From Aquimarina amphilecti (GTDB lineage: Bacteria > Bacteroidota > Bacteroidia > Flavobacteriales > Flavobacteriaceae): a DNA stretch of 64,000 nt. The notes under the pieces were generated by a model. The model was not told where the DNA came from and made no database searches. It saw only the letters and a list, made by a program, of their open reading frames with translations. The translations under genes and the position numbers were made by a program. This document shows, one piece after another, positions 57,755 through 64,000 of this stretch; the first letter of the stretch is position 1; each line of letters starts with the position of its first letter. The stretch lies in NCBI RefSeq assembly GCF_900109375.1, contig NZ_FOAB01000001.1, positions 930,001 to 994,000 of the forward strand, in the 5' to 3' direction.

Positions 57755-58264
57755 ATGAAAAAACTATTTTTTTTAGCCATTGCGCTTATCGGTTTTACGA
57801 CAGTTTCAAATGCCCAAAGCTTAAAATTTGGTGTTAAAGGAGGAGTAAATTTTGCTAATATAGATTCTCGATTTGACACTGATGCCAGAACTGGTTTTCA
57901 TCTAGGAGCGGTAGCAACTATAGGTTTACCTGGTAAATTTGCTATTCAACCAGAAGTATTGTATTCTGCTCAAGGTACTGATGATTTAAAAGTTGATTAC
58001 ATTAACGTTCCAATTCTAGTAAAATATAAATTCTTAAAGTTTCTTAGTTTCGAGGCAGGACCACAATTCGGTGTTGTTGTGAATGATGACTATGAAGTTG
58101 GTGAGCCAGAAAGTTTTGATGTAAGTGTTGCCGCTGGAGCGGGTGTTACCTTTGGGAAATTCTTTGCGCAAGTAAGATATAATCATGGTCTTACGGATGT
58201 TGATGATGCTATTAGCAGTCAAAATAGAACTTTTCAACTTTCTGTAGGATATTATATTTTTTAA
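57755..58264 (+). CDS. Porin-family outer-membrane beta-barrel protein
   Basis: A 169-residue small barrel: signal peptide (MKKLFFLAIALIGFTTVSNAQ), then alternating strands (SLKFGVKGGVNFANID, GFHLGAVATIGL, FAIQPEVLYSAQG) ending in an aromatic residue (SVGYYIF). This is the PorT-like, 8-stranded group common in Bacteroidota. Upstream TATATTTG (57723-57730) fits a -7 box, giving a 5' leader of about 20 bases. Function unknown. Confidence 0.82.
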   Translation: MKKLFFLAIALIGFTTVSNAQSLKFGVKGGVNFANIDSRFDTDARTGFHLGAVATIGLPGKFAIQPEVLYSAQGTDDLKVDYINVPILVKYKFLKFLSFEAGPQFGVVVNDDYEVGEPESFDVSVAAGAGVTFGKFFAQVRYNHGLTDVDDAISSQNRTFQLSVGYYIF

Positions 58265-58291
58265 AAAAAAAGCTATAAACCTATAAAAAAT

Positions 58292-58312
58292 GGCGGAAGT
58301 TAAGCTTCCGCC
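58292..58312. terminator. Bidirectional terminator
   Basis: GGCGGAAG and CTTCCGCC are perfect 8-bp GC-rich arms with a 5-base loop, followed by a T-run and preceded by an A-run, between the porin-like and helicase genes, which converge. Confidence 0.88.
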
Positions 58313-58318
58313 CTTTTT

Positions 58319-59554
58319 TTACGATCTATTTTTTCTTCTTCTATTATTATTTCTATTATTTCGTCTAGGTTTAGAGGAATTTTGTTTTTTCTTTGGTGGT
58401 GCTGCATTGTAATCAAAAACAAAACTAGGCTCAAAACCTTCTATAACTTCTTTAGGTAGTGTTAATCCTAATAATTTTTCTATTCCTTTTACATAAGCGA
58501 CTTCTTCTTGAGAAACTAATGAAATTGCTTCTCCGCTAGCTCCTGCTCTACCGGTTCTTCCAATTCTATGAACATAGTCTTCAGAAATGTTTGGTAATTC
58601 ATAATTAATCACATGTGGTAATAAAGGGATATCAAGTCCACGTGCTGCTATATCCGTCGCTACTAATACTCTGATTTTATTTTGTTTAAAACCACTTAAT
58701 GCTTTGGTTCTTGCTCCTTGACTTTTATTTCCATGAATTGCGGCAGATGTAATTCCGTTTTTCCCTAACTTTTCGCTTAAGCGATTTGCTCCGTGTTTTG
58801 TCCGTGTAAAAATCAATACTTGTTTCCAATTCCCTTCGGATATCAACTTAATAACTACAGAAGATTTCTTCGCCTTATCAACTTTATACATCTTTTGATC
58901 TACCTTCTCAGCTGTTGTATTTTCCGGAGCGGCCTCTACAGAAACAGGATTATGTAAAATTCCGTTAGCTAATTTTTTAATTTCTTTAGAAAATGTAGCA
59001 GAAAATAATAAGTTTTGTCTTTTCTGAGGTAATAATGCTAGAATTTTATTGATATCTCTCTGAAATCCCATATCCAGCATTCGATCAGCTTCATCCAATA
59101 CTAATATTTCAATCTTAGAAAGCGATAAGGCTTTTCTTTCATGTAAATCTAACAAACGACCAGGAGTAGCTACTAAAACATCAACTCCATTTCTAAGTGC
59201 TTTTATCTGAGGGTTTGCATTTACACCTCCAAAAACAACTATAGATTTTAGATCCATATAAGTGCTATATGCTCTCACATTATCTAATATCTGAGCTGCC
59301 AATTCTCTGGTGGGAGTTAAAATTAGCGTCCGGATCGGTCTTTTTCTAAAAGGTTTTTCTTGAGATAACAGCTGAAGGATTGGCAACGTAAAACCTGCCG
59401 TTTTACCAGTACCAGTTTGAGCGGATGCTAAAACATCTTTCCCTTCTAAAATTGGTGGTATAGCTTTTTCTTGTATTGGCGAAGGTGTTGTATACCCTTT
59501 TTTTTCGATTGCTTTTAACAAAGCATCGGATAATCCTAATGAATTAAATGACAT
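58319..59554 (-). CDS. DEAD-box RNA helicase, RhlE type
   Basis: A 411-residue ATP-dependent RNA helicase. Q motif [10 protein letters not shown], motif [10 protein letters not shown], motif [14 protein letters not shown], motif III FSATF, motif [10 protein letters not shown] are all in place. The basic C-terminal tail ([15 protein letters not shown]) likely binds RNA. Belongs to the RhlE group by the [11 protein letters not shown] stretch and tail. Roles are ribosome assembly or cold adaptation. The single start ATG is at 59554. Confidence 0.94.
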   Translation of the reverse strand: MSFNSLGLSDALLKAIEKKGYTTPSPIQEKAIPPILEGKDVLASAQTGTGKTAGFTLPILQLLSQEKPFRKRPIRTLILTPTRELAAQILDNVRAYSTYMDLKSIVVFGGVNANPQIKALRNGVDVLVATPGRLLDLHERKALSLSKIEILVLDEADRMLDMGFQRDINKILALLPQKRQNLLFSATFSKEIKKLANGILHNPVSVEAAPENTTAEKVDQKMYKVDKAKKSSVVIKLISEGNWKQVLIFTRTKHGANRLSEKLGKNGITSAAIHGNKSQGARTKALSGFKQNKIRVLVATDIAARGLDIPLLPHVINYELPNISEDYVHRIGRTGRAGASGEAISLVSQEEVAYVKGIEKLLGLTLPKEVIEGFEPSFVFDYNAAPPKKKQNSSKPRRNNRNNNRRRKNRS

Positions 59555-59792
59555 ATAAATTGTTTAAGAAACAACAATCTACTACATAATGCCATTTCTG
59601 AATGAAGCCGCAAAGGTACGTTTAATTTTTAGTATATTATTTTACTAATAGTTTTCATGTTTTGTAAATACCTTAAAAGCAGGATATTTCTAAAAATAGT
59701 AGCTAGACAACTAAAATCTTACCCTAAAAATTCGTTAAGCCTAAACGGTCTATATCAAATCTTATAGTATATTTGACAAACATTAATCAAGA

Positions 59793-61718
59793 ATGCAATT
59801 TAGACACCCAGAATTTCTTTATGCTTTATTTGCTCTTGTTATTCCCATTATAGTTCATTTATTTCAATTAAGACGTTTTCAGAAAGTACCTTTTACTAAT
59901 GTGCAATTTCTAAAAGCGGTTACTATCCAGACTCGCAAAAGTTCTCAAATAAAAAAATGGCTAACCCTACTTGCTAGATTATTGGCATTTGCAGCACTTA
60001 TTATTGCTTTTGCCCAACCATTTTTAGCTGCAGAAGAAATTGTTGGAAAAAAAAGTGAAACTGTCATCTATTTAGATAATTCATTTAGTATGCAAGCTAA
60101 AGGTCCTAAAGGCCCTTTATTACAGCGTGCTGTTCAGGAATTATTAAGTTCATTACCCGATGATGAAGTTATTTCAATATTTACAAATACAGAAACATTT
60201 AAAGAGGTTACCAAAAAGGATATTCGTAACGACTTACTACAATTAGAATACACATCAAATCAAATATCTTACAGTGCAGCATACTTAAAAGGGAAACAAC
60301 TTTTAGGTAATTCACCTGAAACTATAAAACGTATCATTATGGTTTCCGATTTTCAGCAAAAAGATGAAGCTTTTGATATTCCTGCTGATGTAGAAACTAA
60401 AACAAATCTTATAAAATTAGTACCTGTAACACGGCAGAATATTGCTATCGATAGTCTTTCTCTAAGGCGTGATGAAAATAATGAGATGGCTCTGAATGTC
60501 TTATTAAGTAATACTGATGCTAAAGCTGATAATATTTCTGTCGCTTTTTACAACGAAGAAAAACTAATTGCAAAAACATCTACTTCTATCCCTAAGGATA
60601 GTAAAACTTCTATTCAGTTTAAAATTGATGAGAATACTAAAATTAATGGTCGTATTGTTATAGAAGATCCATCATTAACTTTTGATAACTATCGATATTT
60701 TACAATAAATACCCCAGAAAAAATAAAAGTTGTAGCTATTAATGAAGCTTCTGATAATTTTATAAAAAATATTTATACCCCTGATGAATTTTTATTAATC
60801 AGTGCTAAAATTGATGAACTAAATTATAATGATATAGGTAATGCTAATCTAGTACTCATAAATGAAATTAAGCAAATTCCTATTTCATTAATTAACGCTC
60901 TTAAATCTTTTAAGGACCAAGGTGGTAGCATTTGTTTTATTCCTGCTACAGACGGTAACCTTATTTCATACCAACAATTTATTAATAACTTTTCTTCAGA
61001 AAGTTTAGTAACTCATAGTCCCCAAGAAAAGAAAATTACAGGAATTAACTTTTCTCATCCACTATACAGAGGTGTTTTTGATAAAACAATAACAAATTTT
61101 CAATACCCAAAAGTAAACTCGTATTACCAAACAAGTGCTAGTAATACCATTCTTTCTTTTGAGGATAGTAATCCTTTTTTATATCTAACAAATACGATGT
61201 ATATCTTTACTGCATCTATTAACAATGAAAACTCTAATTTTAAGAACTCTCCATTAATTGTTCCTACGTTATATAATATTGGAAAACAAAGTCTCAAACT
61301 ATCTAATATTTCATATAACATAGGCCAATCAAATACTTATGACGTACCTATTTCATTAGGGCAAGATGGAATTTTGTCTTTAGAATCTGATGTAGAAAGT
61401 AGCATCCCATTGCAACAAAGTTTTGCTACCAAAGTACGGATAACAACCGATGAAGTTCCTTCTAAAGCGGGAATTTATGCGCTTAAAGATAAAGAAAAAT
61501 TGATCCAACATGTAAGTTACAATTACAACACTTTAGAAAGTGATTTACAATACTATAATCTTTCTTCTACCAAAGAATATGAGGTAAATGATTCAGTTAC
61601 TACTCTATTTGAGCAGATAAAAGAAGAAACCAGTATTGATGAACTTTGGAAATGGTTTATTATTTTTGCTTTGATTTTCTTATTAATCGAAATCTTATTA
61701 TTAAAATATCTCAAATGA
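59793..61718 (+). CDS. BatA-type vWA membrane protein
   Basis: A 641-residue protein. The N-terminal BatA domain (FRHPEFLYALFALVIPIIVH and RFQKVPFTNVQFLK) has two membrane helices around residues 5-25 and 58-75. A von Willebrand A-like domain follows with a DxSxS MIDAS motif (YLDNSFSMQAKG). It ends in a membrane helix (about 618-637). Bat proteins belong to the aerotolerance or MoxR-linked systems, but no batB-E or moxR is adjacent. -7 box candidate TATATTTG at 59768-59775. Overlaps the next gene by ATGA. Confidence 0.88.
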   Translation: MQFRHPEFLYALFALVIPIIVHLFQLRRFQKVPFTNVQFLKAVTIQTRKSSQIKKWLTLLARLLAFAALIIAFAQPFLAAEEIVGKKSETVIYLDNSFSMQAKGPKGPLLQRAVQELLSSLPDDEVISIFTNTETFKEVTKKDIRNDLLQLEYTSNQISYSAAYLKGKQLLGNSPETIKRIIMVSDFQQKDEAFDIPADVETKTNLIKLVPVTRQNIAIDSLSLRRDENNEMALNVLLSNTDAKADNISVAFYNEEKLIAKTSTSIPKDSKTSIQFKIDENTKINGRIVIEDPSLTFDNYRYFTINTPEKIKVVAINEASDNFIKNIYTPDEFLLISAKIDELNYNDIGNANLVLINEIKQIPISLINALKSFKDQGGSICFIPATDGNLISYQQFINNFSSESLVTHSPQEKKITGINFSHPLYRGVFDKTITNFQYPKVNSYYQTSASNTILSFEDSNPFLYLTNTMYIFTASINNENSNFKNSPLIVPTLYNIGKQSLKLSNISYNIGQSNTYDVPISLGQDGILSLESDVESSIPLQQSFATKVRITTDEVPSKAGIYALKDKEKLIQHVSYNYNTLESDLQYYNLSSTKEYEVNDSVTTLFEQIKEETSIDELWKWFIIFALIFLLIEILLLKYLK

Positions 61719-62968
61719 ACTTATTATTAAAGGCAGCTACTATTATTGACCCTTCATCTCCCTTTCATAATCAGACCGTAGATATTCTTATCGAAAATGG
61801 AATCATTAAAGATATCGACTCTTTAATCGAGCCAACAGAAAATATTGAGGAAATTAAATTAGATACTTTATATGTATCCCAAGGATGGTTCGATAGTAGT
61901 GTTAGTTTTGGAGAACCTGGCTATGAAGAACGAGAAACAATTGTTAATGGACTGAATGTAGCCGCAAAAAGTGGTTTTACTTCTATTGGATTAAATCCTA
62001 ATACATTGCCAATAACAGACACCAACGCTTCTGTTGGTTTTCTGAAAGGAAAATCATTACAAAATGCTGTAGATCTTTATCCTATTGGTGCTCTAACCAC
62101 AAAATCTGAAGGTATTGACTTAGCTGAGCTTTATGATATGAAACAAGCTGGAGCAATTGCTTTTGGAGATTATAAAAAACCTATTAAAAATCCTAACCTA
62201 CTAAAGATTGCTCTCCTATATGCTCAGAATTTTGATGGATTAGTACTTTCTTTTCCTCAGGATACGAGTATTGCTGGAAAAGGTATGGTGAATGAAGAAA
62301 AACAAAGCACACTCCTTGGTTTAAAAGGAATTCCTGCATTAGCAGAAGAATTACAGATCTGTAGAGACCTTTTCCTTTTAGAATATACTGGAGGTAAATT
62401 ACATATTCCCACAATATCAACAGCTAAATCTGTCCAATTAATCCGAGAAGCTAAATCAAATAAATTAAAAGTTACCTGTAGTGTATCTGTTCATCATTTA
62501 TTACTTACTGATGAAGAACTAACAAGTTTTGATACTAATTATAAAGTATTACCGCCTTTAAGAACCCAAAAAGATATAGAAGCACTTATTGATGGAGTTA
62601 AGGATGGAACTATTGATATGGTTACCAGTGATCACCAGCCTATTGATGTAGAAAATAAAAAAGTAGAGTTTGATAATGCAATGTATGGAACAATAGGTTT
62701 AGAAAGTACGTTCGGGATTCTAAATAGCATATTAGGTATTAATCAAACAGTATCATTGCTTACTAAAGGAAAATCAATATTTGGAATTGAAACTAATTCT
62801 ATCGATAAAGGGAATAAAGCTAACTTATCATTATTTACCTCTAAAGGAAATACTGTATTTAAAGAAGAACATATTGAATCAACGTCTAAAAATAGTGCAT
62901 TCTTAGAAAGAACTATTGAAGGTAATACATATGGAATTATTTCTAACGGACAAATAGTATTAAAATAA
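61715..62968 (+). CDS. Dihydroorotase-like protein without metal-binding motif
   Basis: A 417-residue amidohydrolase-family protein with dihydroorotase architecture (DTLYVSQGWFDSSVSFGEPG, GEPGYEERETI, GLNPNTLPITD, TSDHQPID). The canonical metal motif DxHxHxR is here D60-S-S62-V-S64-F-G66: both histidines and the arginine are replaced. The carboxylated lysine and second histidine regions are also altered (SFPQDTS). So it is probably non-catalytic, as with PyrC' proteins that support aspartate carbamoyltransferase; I believe flavobacterial homologues share this. ATG at 61715 overlaps the batA stop. Confidence 0.83.
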   Translation: MNLLLKAATIIDPSSPFHNQTVDILIENGIIKDIDSLIEPTENIEEIKLDTLYVSQGWFDSSVSFGEPGYEERETIVNGLNVAAKSGFTSIGLNPNTLPITDTNASVGFLKGKSLQNAVDLYPIGALTTKSEGIDLAELYDMKQAGAIAFGDYKKPIKNPNLLKIALLYAQNFDGLVLSFPQDTSIAGKGMVNEEKQSTLLGLKGIPALAEELQICRDLFLLEYTGGKLHIPTISTAKSVQLIREAKSNKLKVTCSVSVHHLLLTDEELTSFDTNYKVLPPLRTQKDIEALIDGVKDGTIDMVTSDHQPIDVENKKVEFDNAMYGTIGLESTFGILNSILGINQTVSLLTKGKSIFGIETNSIDKGNKANLSLFTSKGNTVFKEEHIESTSKNSAFLERTIEGNTYGIISNGQIVLK

Positions 62969-62983
62969 ATACCTATCCTCATC

Positions 62984-63313
62984 ATGCAATCAGATTACGA
63001 AAAACAAGGTAAAACAACAGCGATTATAGCATATATAACTATTATAGGTACTATTATAGCTTTATTTATGAATCAAGACAGCAAAAATAAATTTGCCAGC
63101 TTTCATATCAGACAAGCATTAGGGATTAATATCGGATTCTATTTATTAGGAGCCCTAGTAAGTATGTTTGACAATTGGATAATTTCGTCCTCTTTTTATA
63201 TTTTTATTTTCGTTCTTTGGGTTTTTGGTTTAATAACCGCTATAAGAGAAGAACAAAAAACCGTTCCCATTGTTGGAGCATATTTTCAGGAATGGTTTAC
63301 GTTCGTTAAATAA
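62984..63313 (+). CDS. Small membrane protein (DUF4870-like)
   Basis: A 109-residue protein with a hydrophilic N-terminus (MQSDYEKQGKTTAII), about three membrane helices and a charged loop after FHIRQALGIN. The FASFHIRQALGINI motif matches small import-component/DUF4870-like proteins. Function unknown. It follows the dihydroorotase-like gene by 15 bp in the same operon. Ends 4 bp before a convergent gene. Confidence 0.75.
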   Translation: MQSDYEKQGKTTAIIAYITIIGTIIALFMNQDSKNKFASFHIRQALGINIGFYLLGALVSMFDNWIISSSFYIFIFVLWVFGLITAIREEQKTVPIVGAYFQEWFTFVK

Positions 63314-63317
63314 TATT

Positions 63318-63677
63318 TTATTCCAAGAGAAATTTAGTTAGCTTTAGATCAGCAGAAAGTTGTATAACTAGTATTACAGAATCACTATCTGACTGTACTA
63401 AATATCTATAACCTTCATCTTGATCCATTAAATCAAATTCTGAAAATTTACCTTGACTATCCATATTTTTGGTGATAAACTCCTTTACTTTATCTAAATT
63501 AAATGCAGTCTGTAAGTCTCCAGAAAATTGATCAAAGATTTTCTGAGCATCATTAGCGTTATACGAATCAATTATAGTCTTCATTGTACTTTCATAATCA
63601 ACATCTGTCTGGGAAACACCAATGTGGAAACAGAAAAACAGACTAAAATAGATTATTTTTTTCATCATTAAATTCAT
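63318..63677 (-). CDS. Small secreted protein, DUF3887-like
   Basis: A 119-residue protein with a signal peptide (MNLMMKKIIYFSLFFCFHIGVSQ) and a small alpha-beta domain (about 30-119) resembling DUF3887 (STMKTIIDSYNANDAQKIFD, FSGDLQTAFNLDKVKEFI). The family has a cystatin/NTF2-like fold and unknown function. Start chosen at 63677; ATGs at 63668 and 63665 are equally plausible. Confidence 0.7.
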   Translation of the reverse strand: MNLMMKKIIYFSLFFCFHIGVSQTDVDYESTMKTIIDSYNANDAQKIFDQFSGDLQTAFNLDKVKEFITKNMDSQGKFSEFDLMDQDEGYRYLVQSDSDSVILVIQLSADLKLTKFLLE

Positions 63678-63804
63678 TTTAAGGAGCTTAAATTTAGGGA
63701 ATATTCCACTAATAATAATCAAAATTAAGTATTAACACGTATTTAAGTAATAAGAATTACGTAATTATCAATGACCTACATTAAAAATTTTAAAATATCA
63801 CAAA

Positions 63805-63834
63805 AAAACCTGCGAAACTGATTTCGCAGGTTTT
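63805..63834 (-). terminator. Terminator of the gene entering at the right edge
   Basis: AAAACCTGCGAAA and TTTCGCAGGTTTT are perfect 13-bp arms with a 4-base loop, with an A-run that is a U-tract on the minus strand, 22 bp past the stop at 63856. Confidence 0.88.
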
Positions 63835-63855
63835 AGATATAATATCATTAATAAA

Positions 63856-64000
63856 TTATTGTTGTGGTTTCGGACTCCATTTTAAGAAGTTTGGTTTTAC
63901 TACTAACATTGCCCATCCCCAGTTTTGTAATCCACTAGGATTGGTAACTCCTTTTAAAACTTCCATACTATCTCCTGCGAACATCTGAGAATATCCTATT
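63856..64000 (-). CDS. C-terminal end of an unrecognised protein, 5' end outside window
   Basis: The last 47 codons of a minus-strand ORF, open to the right edge and closed by TAA at 63858-63856. It reads IGYSQMFAGDSMEVLKGVTN then PSGLQNWGWAMLVVKPNFLK and ends WSPKPQQ. No stop occurs, and a strong terminator follows, so it is a real gene. I cannot name the family from this fragment. Confidence 0.75.
   Translation of the reverse strand, partial: IGYSQMFAGDSMEVLKGVTNPSGLQNWGWAMLVVKPNFLKWSPKPQQ

Noticed and set aside
63856..64000. Small complete ORF at the right edge
   Set aside because: The frame stays open to the window end and lacks a convincing internal start, so it is the tail of a larger gene.

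Overview
The window is about 64 kb of AT-rich, gene-dense chromosome from a marine member of the Flavobacteriaceae (Bacteroidota), probably close to Aquimarina. This rests on: a T9SS type A sorting domain on a xylanase; lipoproteins and signal peptides of flavobacterial style; the Bacteroidota promoter consensus TTG-N19/20-TAnnTTTG, recognisable at several sites; few Shine-Dalgarno sequences; and families largely confined to the phylum (DUF5916, DUF6146, DUF6787, flavobacterial dihydroorotase-like protein, MauG with a long N-terminal domain). I see no tRNA, rRNA, CRISPR array, insertion sequence or prophage. The genus is a guess.

Layout. 1-6.3 kb: 3'-truncated PEP carboxylase, an Lrp/AsnC regulator, an M14-type metallopeptidase divergent from an XRE regulator, a small lipoprotein overlapping TerC, and PhnA. 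The peptidase/XRE intergenic region holds six palindromic sites of one family. 6.5-12.2 kb: a secreted GH11 xylanase convergent with the topoisomerase IV operon (parE-parC). 12.4-20.1 kb: GNAT acetyltransferase, KatG divergent from an ArsR/SRPBCC pair with two operator-like dyads, a CrtI/retinol-saturase-like oxidoreductase, and an M61 peptidase lipoprotein. 20.2-28.8 kb: alpha/beta hydrolase, S9 peptidase, TPR hybrid histidine kinase, EamA transporter, YchF and a small secreted protein.

28.9-35.7 kb is the most distinctive accessory part: two tandem paralogous PL7 (alginate lyase family) lipoproteins with different carbohydrate-binding N-termini, followed by a divergent TonB-dependent receptor without a SusD partner. 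Each PL7 gene has a promoter of the same geometry (TTTG-N19-TAnnATTG) with the same 16-bp palindrome, AATTGGTCAACCAATT, just downstream. This looks like a shared repressor operator of the FadR/PdhR (GntR) type. No such regulator is in the window, so the locus probably answers to an alginate regulator elsewhere.

35.8-49.7 kb: two tandem membrane-anchored hydrolases, an outer-membrane barrel, an Alvin-type ferredoxin divergent from a LuxC-like acyl-CoA reductase, serC and serA, several Bacteroidota DUF genes, folE, msrA, a DUF5916 protein, a LolD-like ATPase and a TIGR02757 protein. 49.8-54.4 kb: a PhoX-like lipoprotein, a diheme MauG-type peroxidase with an imelysin-like N-terminal domain whose signal-peptide codons contain a terminator-shaped hairpin, and a GAF histidine kinase. 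54.4-64 kb: FAD-dependent dehydrogenase, NYN/OST-HTH protein, DUF2071, porin-like barrel, RhlE-type helicase, BatA overlapping a dihydroorotase-like protein that lacks its metal-binding motif, a small membrane protein, a small secreted protein and the 3' end of an unrecognised gene.

Most genes are ordinary core flavobacterial genes. The observations with most new information are regulatory: the PL7 operator/promoter pair, the XRE palindrome cluster, the ArsR dyads, and the hairpin inside the MauG start region. I found no convincing wholly new multi-gene system.
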